DNA of 64,000 bases. Origin: CAVTPD01 sp963736575 (lineage in GTDB: Bacteria > Bacteroidota > Bacteroidia > Cytophagales > JAAEPT01). The notes beneath the pieces were generated by a model. That model searched no databases. It saw only the letters and a list, made by a program, of their open reading frames with translations, and was not told the origin of the DNA. Made by a program: the position numbers and the translations under genes. The DNA lies in assembly GCA_963736575.1 (NCBI GenBank), contig CAVTPD010000002.1:124001-188000 (forward strand). The letters are read 5' to 3'. Positions 1 to 9,605 of this stretch are shown piece by piece (the first letter of the stretch is position 1; every line of letters begins with the position of its first letter).

Positions 1-299
1 GCTAAAGATTAGTGAGCAACAATTTATAGAACATGGCTATTTTTTTATGCTGAAAAATAATCTAGCGCTATAGTAAACGGTCAAACAACCCACATTTATA
101 GATTTTCATCATCAAGTTATTATGCACTACATCTGAAATAGCTCCAATAGCATATAATGAAATAAGGAAAAGGCCAACAATTTGTATATTGCGCCATAAT
201 TACACAAGAGAACTTGGCAAGTACTGCCCTCAAACTGTATTGCTAAGTGGAAAAAAACCTACTCTTCAATTTTAAAACCAATATATCTAGCGTGATTAT
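1..299. other. Non-coding left edge, no gene seen
   Basis: I see no supportable gene here. A 23-codon open stretch on the + strand ends in a stop near position 73 and could be the tail of something cut off by the window edge, but nothing in it is recognisable. Stops are frequent in all frames, as expected for decayed DNA next to the broken RluA-like gene that follows. Confidence 0.4.
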
Positions 300-309
300 C
301 CCAAAAACG

Positions 310-1010
310 CTAAACAATCCATTTGAAGTTCATATATCAGGAAATTGTTAAAATTGCGGCGAATGAATTTCAGGAATTTATAAGCGCAGAATCCCAAAAA
401 TGGGGACATGATTTCGGCTTACAAAAAGGAAAAATGTTTGGGCTACTTATTGTTCAAAAATGCAGATAGTAGTTTTGGCTACTTAGGAACGGTTTCCGGG
501 AAATTATCCGGTAATACAATATGTAAAAACTTCGTTCCTTCGGTGCTGGATGAATCTCTAGATGACTTTTTTCTCACTAAGGGAATGACTGAATTAACAG
601 AAGTAAGCAACACCATTAAACGGTCCCAAAACCCAACGGAAATCGCAGAGCTTTCTGAATACCGAAAGAATAAATCTTTTGCCTTGCAACAACGTCTTTT
701 CCAGAATTATCTGTTTTTAAATAGTTTGGGAATAGAACAAAACGTGTTGCAGATATTTGAACATTATTCTCAGCGAAACCCACCCTCTGCCGCCGGTGAA
801 TGTGCCGCGCCTAAATTGCTTCAATATGCTTTTAAACATCACTTAAAACCAATTGCATTAGCCGAGTTTTGGTGGGGAAACACCCCTAAAAACAAAGACC
901 GAAAACACAAAAATTTCTATCCGGCTTGCAAAGACAAATGCCAACCTATTTTAGAATTTATGTTGAACGACCGTAATTTATACCAAGAAGCCAGTATAGG
1001 CCTTAAATAA
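310..1010 (+). pseudogene. RluA-type pseudouridine synthase, truncated and frameshifted remnant
   Basis: This is what is left of the large Bacteroidota RluA-family pseudouridine synthase. The N-terminal half is recognisable by GECAAPKLLQYAF, AEFWWG, FYPACKDKCQPIL and SGKLSG. Those proteins normally continue for several hundred residues into the catalytic domain, which is absent: the reading frame stops at 1010. The 200-codon frame from the ATG at 408 is not the original start. A second frame upstream (about 326-466) encodes a matching segment, EFQEFIS..WGHDFGLQKGKMFGLLIV, which joins the first frame only through a frameshift near the A-tract at 456-460. A third frame around 310-330 (LNNPFEV) suggests another shift. 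Family assignment is from remembered motifs. I infer a non-functional gene. Confidence 0.7.
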
Positions 1011-1114
1011 TTTTAGATCAAACCTATTAAAAATTAAGAGAATCCATTTGAACAATACCAGCAGAGTTAATACTCTAAAATCTTAGTAACTTGTTACTCT
1101 TGTTGTAAGCTTTA

Positions 1115-2950
1115 ATGAATTTAGTAAAACAGCTCCTTCCTTTATTTTTATTGGTAAGCCTTACGTATTCCACCTGGGCAAAGGAAGTGGTTCCGCAATT
1201 TTCGGCTTCGAAAGAATACCAATACATTAACGATGAGGATTTACCCGCTTTTATTGACAGAGAACGGGCCTTTAACAGCCAAACCATTTTAGACGTAACG
1301 GACTGGAATTACAATGCATCCAAATTCGAATACAGCACAGATTTAGACGCCAACATTTGGTTTCGGTTTCAATTAGATCGCCAAGAACACAAAAAAGGAC
1401 TGGTCTTACACCTTTACAACGGGCTTATCCCCTTATTTAAAGTCTACAAAAAAGAAAACAATCAGCTTGTTCTTATTGACAGTTTAGGCAGTCTTTTTCC
1501 CCACCAACAACGGGCCAATGCATATAGAGACGCCATAATAGAACTACCCTTTCAAAAAGGCGTTACCTATTATTATTTTATGGTGAACGCCAAGTATTAC
1601 AACGGTTTCGATATTGCCATCCGGAGTTATGAAAATTTATTTAATTATGCCATTAAGGAATATTATTTACTGGGTGCTTTTTACGGAATCTTAATGCTAG
1701 TCTTCCTTTACAATCTGTTTTATTATCTACAAATAAAAGACAAACTGTACCTTTTTTACCTGTTGTATATATTAGTAGCCATCATTGCCTCTGCCAGTAC
1801 CGACTTAACCGGCTATTGGAAACTCTGGCCCAATCACCCTACTTGGAATAAGTTTTTGGTAGACCAAAGCAAATGGCTTTTAAGTGCCAGTTTTGTGTTG
1901 TACGCCGTTTATTTTCTTCGGTTAAAAAGCTTAGGTAAAGTCTGGTTTAACGCCGTTGCCCTTACTTCTGGGATTTACATTCTGTATAATTTATTGGTCA
2001 TAAACTTATGGGTAGACACCCGCATATTTGTATTCTTATTTCTATTAAGTGTTCATTTGACGGTACTCTGGGTTTCGGCTTATAAAAGTTGGCGATCGGG
2101 TTCTACTTCATCTGGTATTTTCTTAATTGGATTAAGTACCATGGTATTGGCTTTTTCGGGACAATATTTGCGCTTTTGGGAGTTTATCCCTGTAACGGTA
2201 GCTACTCATTTTATAATGCATTATGGCATTTTAGCCGAAGTATTGGTATTAAGTTACGCCATGAGCTATAAATTTAAACAAGAACGAATATTAAGAATCG
2301 AAGCCCTAGAACTAAAAACACAATCGGACCAACAGTTGATCCATCAATTAAAATTGAACGAAGAGCTGAACGATAAAGTAAACCAAGAATTAGAAGAAAA
2401 AGTAAAAGAGAAAACGGCCGATTTACAAAAAGCCAACCAAAAACTGCAAATTCAGGCTGAAAACATTCAGTCCATAAACGAGCAACTGGCCAAACTAAAC
2501 GGCGTATTATACAACGACAAAAAGAAACAACAACATGCCCGTATTGTGCAAAAGAACATGAGTCTGGAAGAGTTTTCAGAAACCTTTCCCAGTAAAATAG
2601 AATGTTATCATTTACTGAACGATTTAAAATCGGCGCATCCCTTTGCCTGTAAAAAGTGTGGCAACACACAATTTACCAAAGGCCCAAGTTTACTGTCTAA
2701 AAGATGTACCAAATGCGGCTACAACGAATCCATCACCACGGGAACGCTGTTTAAAGGCTTCCGTTCACCTTTACCTAACGGCTTCTATTTGGTGTATTTA
2801 TTGGTAGAATCGGGCTTTAAAATTTCTTCTACCGAATTAGCCCATAAATCGGATTTAGGCATTAAAACCGCATGGAAATTACACAAAGACATCTTAGAAA
2901 AGCTTGGCGAAAAGCATTCTAAAAACTGGATAGACTACTTGATTTTTTAG
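1115..2950 (+). CDS. 7TMR-DISM membrane sensor with IS1595-transposase-like zinc-ribbon C-terminus
   Basis: Predicted inner-membrane signalling protein of 611 residues. A signal peptide (about 1-22) is followed by an extracytoplasmic beta-rich DISMED2-like domain (about 30-170), seven hydrophobic segments (about 183-385) typical of 7TMR-DISM proteins, and a long coiled coil (about 385-475). The cytoplasmic end is unusual. Residues about 495-600 carry two CxxC pairs (C512/C515 and C531/C534), then SITTGTLF, PLP.GFYLVYLLV and ELAHKSDLGIKTAWKLH. This order matches the N-terminal zinc ribbon and helix-turn-helix of IS1595/ISXO2 transposases; no DDE catalytic domain follows. I infer a membrane-tethered DNA-binding sensor. 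It could instead be a protein-protein zinc module. It is followed by about 195 non-coding bases. Confidence 0.8.
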   Translation: MNLVKQLLPLFLLVSLTYSTWAKEVVPQFSASKEYQYINDEDLPAFIDRERAFNSQTILDVTDWNYNASKFEYSTDLDANIWFRFQLDRQEHKKGLVLHLYNGLIPLFKVYKKENNQLVLIDSLGSLFPHQQRANAYRDAIIELPFQKGVTYYYFMVNAKYYNGFDIAIRSYENLFNYAIKEYYLLGAFYGILMLVFLYNLFYYLQIKDKLYLFYLLYILVAIIASASTDLTGYWKLWPNHPTWNKFLVDQSKWLLSASFVLYAVYFLRLKSLGKVWFNAVALTSGIYILYNLLVINLWVDTRIFVFLFLLSVHLTVLWVSAYKSWRSGSTSSGIFLIGLSTMVLAFSGQYLRFWEFIPVTVATHFIMHYGILAEVLVLSYAMSYKFKQERILRIEALELKTQSDQQLIHQLKLNEELNDKVNQELEEKVKEKTADLQKANQKLQIQAENIQSINEQLAKLNGVLYNDKKKQQHARIVQKNMSLEEFSETFPSKIECYHLLNDLKSAHPFACKKCGNTQFTKGPSLLSKRCTKCGYNESITTGTLFKGFRSPLPNGFYLVYLLVESGFKISSTELAHKSDLGIKTAWKLHKDILEKLGEKHSKNWIDYLIF

Positions 2951-3145
2951 CCCTGTTTTTAAAAGAAAAACATTTTATCTAAAACCCAGTAAAAACCAAC
3001 ATAAAGCGCTATTTATTTCGTTTTTAAAAGAAAAAACACACTCCTTATTCTGTTCTAAAAAAGTACTACTTTCAGCATGTAAGCTTCTTTTATCTGCTAA
3101 TCTTATGTACAAAAAGCTAGCTTTAGATTAGTCAAAATCTAAACT

Positions 3146-5560
3146 ATGTACAAAATGAAGAACATTGTTTTTGCATTAAGCTTTTTAGCACTTTCTATAA
3201 GTGGATGGGCGCAAAGAACCCTTTATGTTGAAGAGAATAAAATCTATTCGGCCTGCAACGAAGAAATTGTAATGCGCGGAGTGAACGAAATGTTCATCTG
3301 GTCGCCAGATAGAACTGGAGCAACTACCCTACCCGAAATTGCTAAAACAGGAGCCAACACCGTACGCTTGGTTTGGACAACTGATGGAGCAACTTCCGAA
3401 TTGGATGCTTTAATAGCCAACTGTTTAGCAAACGACATGATTCCTGTCCCGGAATTGCACGACGCTACGGGTGATTTTAACGAATTACAAAAACTATTGA
3501 ATTATTGGAAGAAGCCCGAAGTGCTGGCCATTATTCAGAAATACAAACAATGGGTTATTGTAAATATTGGTAACGAAGTGGGCAGCGGTTCGGAAACCAA
3601 TGAACAATGGGAAGCCTATTATAAAGATGCTATAACTCAATTAAGAGATGCAGGAATCGACGTTCCTTTAATGATTGATTGTGGTGAATACGGTTCTAAC
3701 GAAGACTATTTCTTAAGCAAAGGAAACAACTTATTAGAACACGATCCTTTACACAACTTAATATTTTCTGTACACACCTATTGGATTAACCCCGATTCTG
3801 ATCAAGGAAGAATGGACCGTTTAGACGATCTTATTTCGGAAGCAAAAACAAAAAAACTGCCTTTTATAATTGGTGAAGGGCCACAAAAAGCAGCTTCCCC
3901 ATGGAGCACGTATTGCGAAGTGGACTTCCCATATCTATACTTATTAAAAAGATGCCAAGAAGAAGGCATCGGTTGGTTGTCTTGGTCTTGGGGATTGGCA
4001 GACAACAACGACTGTGGAGCACCTAACAGTGTTTTCGACATAACCACCGATGGTAAATTTGGAAGCTGGGCAACTACATTTGCCGAAGAGATTATGATCA
4101 CAGATGTTAATTCGGTACAAAACACTTCGGTAATCCCTGCTTCACTTCTTAATGGTGCGTGTGGAACGGCCACTTGTACCCCGGTAGCAATTACTGCCTC
4201 TTCAGAAAATATATGCGTAAGCGGAAGTGCGGAAATCACCATTACAGACGATGCTTTTTTAACGCCTGCCCATTCCATAAAATGGTTTTTCAACAACACA
4301 GAGATCCCAAATGCAGACGGAAATACGTACACGGCTACCGAAGCAGGAACGTACCGTATTGAAGTAGATTCTTTAGGTCTATGTACAGTTTTCGATGATG
4401 TAAAAATTTCTGGAACTATAAATGTAGATTTAGGCGACGACCAACGTTTTTGTACTTCGGAAACTGTTGAGTTATCTATTGAAAAAGAAGAGCCTTCTTA
4501 TGATGTTCAATGGTACCAAAACGGAGAACATATTATTGTAGCCGATAACAACAACACCTACCCTGCCTACGAAGCTGGCGAGCACATTGCTGTTGTTTCT
4601 TCGGAATATTGCCAAGGAAGCGACACGGTACAAATTACAGGTTCTTTACCCGATGTAGAAGATACAGTGATTTGTTCGGGGACAGAAGAAACCTTACATG
4701 TAAAAGGAGACGGAAACTACGTTTGGTACGCCAACCAAGCCTTAACCCAAAAACTACATACGGGTGCTTCATATACGGTTACTCAGGAACAGGCTACTAC
4801 TTATTACATTCGGGACGAAAGTGGTTTTGAAGGAACCGTTGGCAAAGCTGCTTTGGAAGAATCGTTCTGGGATACTTGGGATGCAGAATCTATGACCAAC
4901 AAATTAGGCTTTGAAGTATTTGAAACCTTAACCGTTAAAACCCTTGATGTCTATGCACAGTCGGCAGGTGCTATGAATGTGGTTTTCTACAACGCTTCTT
5001 TAACGGAAATAGAAACCTTGCCTTTTACCGTAACAGCAGGCAAAAATACTCTAAACCTTAACAAAACCTTTACTGCAGGAATTTATTATGCCGATGTAGC
5101 CGGGAGCAGCGTTAACCTACGTTTTAATCATGACGAAGGAGATTATACAACAGCATACCCCTACACGTTGGAAAATGGAAGTGAGACCATACTTAGTATA
5201 GACCGTTCTAATCCTACTTGGGCCGTAACAAAACCTTGGTATTTATTCTTCTACAATTGGACTGTTTCGCAGGATGCTGGCGCAGAATGTATTGCTGTAG
5301 AAATGCAGGTAGATGTAAAAACTGGTTCGGAATGCATAACATCTTTAAACGATTATGGTAGTGAAAACACTTTAACCGTTTACCCAAACCCAACGGATGG
5401 ATTATTAAATCTTTCACAATCTGCTCAATGGAAATTATACAGTATTAACGGCGGTTTAATTAAAGAAGGTGACGGAACAAGCATCAACCTTTGGGATGTA
5501 GAAAAAGGGCTTTATTTGTTACAAACTGAAGAAAAACAGTTTAAAATAGAAAAAAGATAA
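3146..5560 (+). CDS. Secreted GH5 glycoside hydrolase (beta-mannanase-like) with T9SS sorting tail
   Basis: Exported polysaccharide hydrolase of 804 residues. A signal peptide (KNIVFALSFLALSISGWA) precedes a GH5 (beta/alpha)8 catalytic domain at about 25-320. The acid/base glutamate is E144 in NIGNEVG and the likely nucleophile is E244 in IIGEGP. VPELHDATGD and GANTVRLV resemble bacterial GH5_8 endo-mannanases, so mannan is the best guess, but cellulase-type activity is not excluded. Residues about 345-700 look like Ig-like or carbohydrate-binding beta modules. The last 75 residues (LTVYPNPTDG...LYLLQTEEKQFKIEKR) form a type A T9SS sorting domain, implying secretion or surface attachment. An ATG at 3155 is an equally good start. 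A strong terminator follows. Confidence 0.85.
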   Translation: MYKMKNIVFALSFLALSISGWAQRTLYVEENKIYSACNEEIVMRGVNEMFIWSPDRTGATTLPEIAKTGANTVRLVWTTDGATSELDALIANCLANDMIPVPELHDATGDFNELQKLLNYWKKPEVLAIIQKYKQWVIVNIGNEVGSGSETNEQWEAYYKDAITQLRDAGIDVPLMIDCGEYGSNEDYFLSKGNNLLEHDPLHNLIFSVHTYWINPDSDQGRMDRLDDLISEAKTKKLPFIIGEGPQKAASPWSTYCEVDFPYLYLLKRCQEEGIGWLSWSWGLADNNDCGAPNSVFDITTDGKFGSWATTFAEEIMITDVNSVQNTSVIPASLLNGACGTATCTPVAITASSENICVSGSAEITITDDAFLTPAHSIKWFFNNTEIPNADGNTYTATEAGTYRIEVDSLGLCTVFDDVKISGTINVDLGDDQRFCTSETVELSIEKEEPSYDVQWYQNGEHIIVADNNNTYPAYEAGEHIAVVSSEYCQGSDTVQITGSLPDVEDTVICSGTEETLHVKGDGNYVWYANQALTQKLHTGASYTVTQEQATTYYIRDESGFEGTVGKAALEESFWDTWDAESMTNKLGFEVFETLTVKTLDVYAQSAGAMNVVFYNASLTEIETLPFTVTAGKNTLNLNKTFTAGIYYADVAGSSVNLRFNHDEGDYTTAYPYTLENGSETILSIDRSNPTWAVTKPWYLFFYNWTVSQDAGAECIAVEMQVDVKTGSECITSLNDYGSENTLTVYPNPTDGLLNLSQSAQWKLYSINGGLIKEGDGTSINLWDVEKGLYLLQTEEKQFKIEKR

Positions 5561-5582
5561 TACTTAGTTTCATTGTTTCAGG

Positions 5583-5614
5583 GCTTGCTTCTGTTATAGA
5601 AGCAAGCTTTTTTT
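5583..5614 (+). terminator. Rho-independent terminator after GH5 gene
   Basis: A perfect 9-bp stem (GCTTGCTTC / GAAGCAAGC) with a 7-base loop is followed directly by seven T residues. Confidence 0.9.
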
Positions 5615-5718
5615 ATAACATACTATCTCAAATACGGTGCTTTTAAAGCATGTATTATTTCTCTTTTTACTTTTAGGTTAACTCTTTTCAGATTTATATT
5701 TTTATTTTGCTATTAATC

Positions 5719-7008
5719 ATGAAGGACAAATTACCAGAATTAAAGAGTTTTAGACTTTTAGGTCATCTTAAAGAATACGTGAAGGACCCTTACAATTTCA
5801 TGCTTGAAAACAGCAAGAAATACCCTAATGGATTCACGTTTAGAATTGCCACTAAAAAACTAACCTATATCAATAGACCCGATTTAATTAAATACGTAAT
5901 TCAGGAAAATAACAAAAATTACCGAAAAGGACTTGCTTACCAAAAACTAGGCGCTGTTTTGGGCAACGGACTTTTAACTAGTGACGGAGAGTTATGGAAA
6001 AATAGACGTAGGGCTTGCCAAGGCAGTTTTACCAAAAACCAGCTTGAAGGCTACAAAGCCAGAATGTTTTCCATTACAGAAGAAACGGTTTCTGGATACT
6101 CTAAAAACACGCCTGTTGATCTGCTAAATTTCACTACAGACCTTACCTTAAAGATTATTTCTAACACCTTGCTAGGTATTCGCCTGCATAACGAGGTTAA
6201 AGTGATTGAAAAAAATCTTCCTTTTTTATTGCAGCAGATGATAAAACGAATTACTAATCCGTTATCAATTCCTTTATCTATACCTACCAAAACCAATAAA
6301 GAATTTAACAAAAAAGTTAAAGAAATAGAAGACCTTATTCTTTCTATTCTAACTTCAGAAAAAGAAAGAGAAGAAAACCTAATAGATCATTTAAAAGAAT
6401 ATTTTGAACAAAAAGAAGGTTCTTTAGAAGGCTTAAAAGACGAAGTAATCACCTTTTTTATTGCCGGCCATGAAACCACTGCCATTGGCCTTTTCTGGAG
6501 TATTTTTGAAATTGAAAGAAACCCTTACATTAAGCAAGCATTAAAAAATGAACTTGCCACAGTAAGTGAAGAAAAACTACTAGACCATATTTCTAATTCC
6601 GAACTGCTAGAAAACATTTTCTCAGAAGCATTAAGGATGCATTGCCCAGTTTGGGTGATTTCTAGACAATCTATTGACAAAGACAGTATAAAAGGGTTTA
6701 ACATTCCTAAAAATGCTAATATTCTAATTAGTCCATTAATTGTACAAAATTCAGAATCGTTGTGGGAGAACCCCAATAAATTTAACCCAGACCGGTTTAA
6801 AGAAAGTACCGCGCCTTATTCTTATTTCCCTTTTGGCGGTGGACCTAGGTTGTGCATTGGTAAAGAGTTTTCTTTAATAGAAGCAAAAATAATCTTAGGG
6901 TATTTGTATAAAAAACAATGCCTGCAGATAGCGGATTTAAAAGAACCAAAAAAGGAATTTTCGCTTACATTACGCCCTAAAACACCTGTAAGCGTTAAAT
7001 TTTTATAG
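5719..7008 (+). CDS. Cytochrome P450
   Basis: Haem-thiolate monooxygenase of about 429 residues, the usual length. The diagnostic motifs are present in order: the I-helix oxygen-activation motif AGHETT, the K-helix ExxR in EALRMH, and the haem loop FPFGGGPRLCIG, with the cysteine ligand near residue 379. No transmembrane anchor is evident, so it is probably cytosolic and needs separate electron donors, which I do not see next to it. The substrate is unknown. The ATG at 5719 is preferred to a TTG at 5707. The gene converges on a TetR-family gene, and the two 3' ends overlap by about 6 bases. Confidence 0.93.
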   Translation: MKDKLPELKSFRLLGHLKEYVKDPYNFMLENSKKYPNGFTFRIATKKLTYINRPDLIKYVIQENNKNYRKGLAYQKLGAVLGNGLLTSDGELWKNRRRACQGSFTKNQLEGYKARMFSITEETVSGYSKNTPVDLLNFTTDLTLKIISNTLLGIRLHNEVKVIEKNLPFLLQQMIKRITNPLSIPLSIPTKTNKEFNKKVKEIEDLILSILTSEKEREENLIDHLKEYFEQKEGSLEGLKDEVITFFIAGHETTAIGLFWSIFEIERNPYIKQALKNELATVSEEKLLDHISNSELLENIFSEALRMHCPVWVISRQSIDKDSIKGFNIPKNANILISPLIVQNSESLWENPNKFNPDRFKESTAPYSYFPFGGGPRLCIGKEFSLIEAKIILGYLYKKQCLQIADLKEPKKEFSLTLRPKTPVSVKFL

Positions 7009-7575
7009 CTTTTTACTAATTCCCTTCCAAAACATCTGAAAAGACAAACCAGTAAAGGTCTCAAGGTCTACATTTTCTTCTGTATGTCTTAATAAATAGA
7101 CAATTACGCCGTAACTCTGTAAATTAAATTGGTTTAACAGAAATTCAGGGGGCAGCATTTTAATCAATTCACCTTCTTCTTGTCCTTCCGCAAAGATTCC
7201 TAAATAGAATGATTTCTGTTCATCAATAGAAACTTCAATTTTATTGGTTGTAAACGGTGAATGTAAAAATTGTTGTAAGAACATAAATTTCTTAGGATAT
7301 ACCCTTCCCCAAGTAATGGTATCTTCCCACATGTATTGAAGTTTATTTCGGATACTATGCGCTTCACTGGCCCGCATAGTACTGGTTTTAAAAAACTCGT
7401 TGTAAGTCTCTTCAAAAAGCGTATTTATTAGCTTCTCTTTTGTTGGAAAATAGTGGAACAAAGTTCCGTTAGCCACCTTTGCTTCTTTAGCAATTAAAGA
7501 AGTTGGTGTAGCATGAAACCCGTTCTGAACAAACAAGTTAATGCTCACATTTTTAATTTTTCTAACCGTTTCCAT
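7003..7575 (-). CDS. TetR/AcrR family transcriptional regulator
   Basis: Regulator of 190 residues. The N-terminal 50 residues are a TetR helix-turn-helix (ALFVQNGFHATPTS-type start, then VANGTLFHYFPTKEKLINTLF). The rest is a helical ligand-binding domain with no recognised ligand. It lies tail-to-tail with the P450 gene, so it does not share a promoter with it. Control of the P450 is possible but is inference from proximity only. Confidence 0.9.
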   Translation of the reverse strand: METVRKIKNVSINLFVQNGFHATPTSLIAKEAKVANGTLFHYFPTKEKLINTLFEETYNEFFKTSTMRASEAHSIRNKLQYMWEDTITWGRVYPKKFMFLQQFLHSPFTTNKIEVSIDEQKSFYLGIFAEGQEEGELIKMLPPEFLLNQFNLQSYGVIVYLLRHTEENVDLETFTGLSFQMFWKGISKKL

Positions 7576-7813
7576 AGTACTTAGCCTTACACCATCAATA
7601 GTAGCAATAACGAGGTAATTCTAACATTAAAATATGACAAAGAACATGATTAATTATTAAACTTTGTATTCGTAGCATACCTCTATTATTATCCCACAAA
7701 CAAAACTCTACCAACAAGAGTTCTTTATTATATAAAAACAATTTATGGTCTAATAACTTTTATAAGCCTTTAATTATTAATATATTTTGTGTTTAAAAAA
7801 CTTGATTTCGGTT

Positions 7814-8092
7814 ATGAAAAAATTAATCTACTTAGGAACATTATTATTTAGTCTTTCACTTTTTAGCTGTGAAGAAGCTAAAGAAGATGCAAAAGAAGTT
7901 GGTGAAGGATTTGAAGAAATGGGAGAAGAAACCACAGACCACACTGGCGAAAAATTAGAAGAAGGTGTTGAAGAGTTGGGCAACTCTATGCACCACGCAG
8001 GCGAGCAGTTAGAAGAAGGTGCTATAGAAGCCGAAGAAGGTTTAGAAGAATTGGTTGATCCTGATACGGAAGTTGAAGGCGATTCTATTTAA
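7814..8092 (+). CDS. Small acidic lipoprotein with helical repeats
   Basis: Predicted lipoprotein of about 92 residues. The signal peptide ends in a lipobox at LFSC. The mature part is very acidic and built from repeated helical units of the form EEGxEExGxxxHHxGEKLEEG. The family is unknown to me; such repeats resemble small amphipathic envelope or stress proteins. The ATG at 7814 gives a proper signal peptide and is preferred to a TTG at 7787. The gene ends in a terminator shared with the convergent SGNH hydrolase gene. Confidence 0.75.
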   Translation: MKKLIYLGTLLFSLSLFSCEEAKEDAKEVGEGFEEMGEETTDHTGEKLEEGVEELGNSMHHAGEQLEEGAIEAEEGLEELVDPDTEVEGDSI

Positions 8093-8125
8093 TAACACAA
8101 CTTATTTTATACCTTCGTTAATAAC

Positions 8126-8156
8126 AAACCCCTTCGTTTATTTAACGAAGGGGTTT
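8126..8156. terminator. Bidirectional terminator
   Basis: A 13-bp perfect stem (AAACCCCTTCGTT and its complement) with a 5-base loop sits between two convergent genes. The right side is T-rich and the left side A-rich, so it can serve both strands. Confidence 0.85.
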
Positions 8157-8183
8157 ATTTATAAAAATCTTACTTATTACTTA

Positions 8184-9593
8184 TTACGGAAATACAACTC
8201 CGTTATAATTATTAACTTCTGCTGTAGGTATTGTACTACCGTATTTACTGTTCATGGCAGAAATAAAAGAATTAGCCATAACCGCATAGCCTTTTTGAGT
8301 AAGATGTACACCATCTAATGAAAAGGCACCACCTGTTACAAAAGTTGCATTAAGACTTACACCATCGTAAACCAATCCGGTTTTTACTCCTGAAAGCACC
8401 TTATCTACATCAACTAATGCTAATCCTCGGTTCATCGCTTCCATTTCTATGTGCGAATTAAACAACTGCCTAGCATTTTCAACAGCATCAATTTCTGTCT
8501 TGTCTAATACATATTCTTTAGGAATTGGTTTTTGACTTCCCCAACCGCCGCATGCTATACTGTCTTGCGGTGTTGTTAAAATCAATAGTTCTTCCGAAGT
8601 CATTTGTCTAATATTTCCTAAAGCATCGTATTTAGGATCATCGTCTTCAATAACAAAAAGATTAGCGCCTGCGGCAAAACTAATTTTAGCTAAACCATAA
8701 GCACTTGCAACAGCATTATATTGAGCATATGCTGTATTTAATTGGCTGGCTTGCTCTTCCCCAATTACCAAGGCATTATTAGGTACTGTAGTAAAATATG
8801 GTATAGATGTTACCTTAGGCAAAGTTGCCACAACACCTTTAGCGCCACCAGCAGTTAAGGCATCTAAAGCGCCTGTATAGCTGGCAGTAAACACCGCTGG
8901 TGACGTAAGATCTTCCCCACCCGTTCCGCCTACAGCACCTTCACCGCCGGCAGCAGCATAACCCAAGATGTCATTATTGCCAATCCATAAAACAAAAAAT
9001 GTTGGACTTTGTGCCATAGCATCTTCTAAAATAGACACATTACCAGGGTTTGAAGCCATTCTTGCAAAAAACGGATTTGCATTACCCGCTAACACACCAG
9101 AAGGATCTCCATAGGATTGTAAGCCTAAATGAAAAACTCTAGCCCCAGGCACACCCATATTCTGAAAAGGACCTTCTGCCCCAACATAGTTGGCTGGGCT
9201 TAGTATAGACATATCTCCAGAAACAGCAATTGGAGCAGGGCTTAAACTAGTTTCCCCTTTGCAATTGGTCTTATAACCTAATGCAAATCTTGCATTTAAA
9301 TCTGAACCAAAACCCACACTTTGTTTGGGCATATACGGTTGGTTAAATTCGCGCATACCGGTAACAACTTCAAGTCGGTTGTTAATAATAGCCGGCATAG
9401 AGTTTACTTGGCCTTCATAATACAACGCTCCGTCACTATACCCTGCTGTTAAAGAATTACCAACATAAACCACTTTAGAATAATCGGCTTCACCCGCTTC
9501 TCCAACATAACCATCGAACTCCTTTTTACAAGAGATTAAGGACAAAGCTCCCATTAAGAGCGCGCCCCATTTTATAATATTGTTCGTTCTCAT
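8184..9593 (-). CDS. SGNH/GDSL-family hydrolase lipoprotein
   Basis: Predicted secreted or outer-membrane lipoprotein esterase of 469 residues. The signal peptide ends in a lipobox (SLISC-KK). SGNH blocks are visible: block I GNSLTAGYSDGALY (nucleophile serine), an Asn block in LWIGNNDILGY, and the catalytic Asp/His pair in LDGVHLTQKGY near the C-terminus. The substrate is unknown; lipids or acylated glycans are typical. It is 12 bases downstream of a FadL-type porin gene on the same strand. This pairing recurs in Bacteroidota and suggests release and uptake of a hydrophobic substrate. Confidence 0.88.
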   Translation of the reverse strand: MRTNNIIKWGALLMGALSLISCKKEFDGYVGEAGEADYSKVVYVGNSLTAGYSDGALYYEGQVNSMPAIINNRLEVVTGMREFNQPYMPKQSVGFGSDLNARFALGYKTNCKGETSLSPAPIAVSGDMSILSPANYVGAEGPFQNMGVPGARVFHLGLQSYGDPSGVLAGNANPFFARMASNPGNVSILEDAMAQSPTFFVLWIGNNDILGYAAAGGEGAVGGTGGEDLTSPAVFTASYTGALDALTAGGAKGVVATLPKVTSIPYFTTVPNNALVIGEEQASQLNTAYAQYNAVASAYGLAKISFAAGANLFVIEDDDPKYDALGNIRQMTSEELLILTTPQDSIACGGWGSQKPIPKEYVLDKTEIDAVENARQLFNSHIEMEAMNRGLALVDVDKVLSGVKTGLVYDGVSLNATFVTGGAFSLDGVHLTQKGYAVMANSFISAMNSKYGSTIPTAEVNNYNGVVFP

Positions 9594-9605
9594 AGCAATA
9601 TCTTT

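Noticed and set aside
2..73. Short open stretch at the left edge that could be a gene tail
   Set aside because: Only 23 codons, no recognised motif and no supporting signal.
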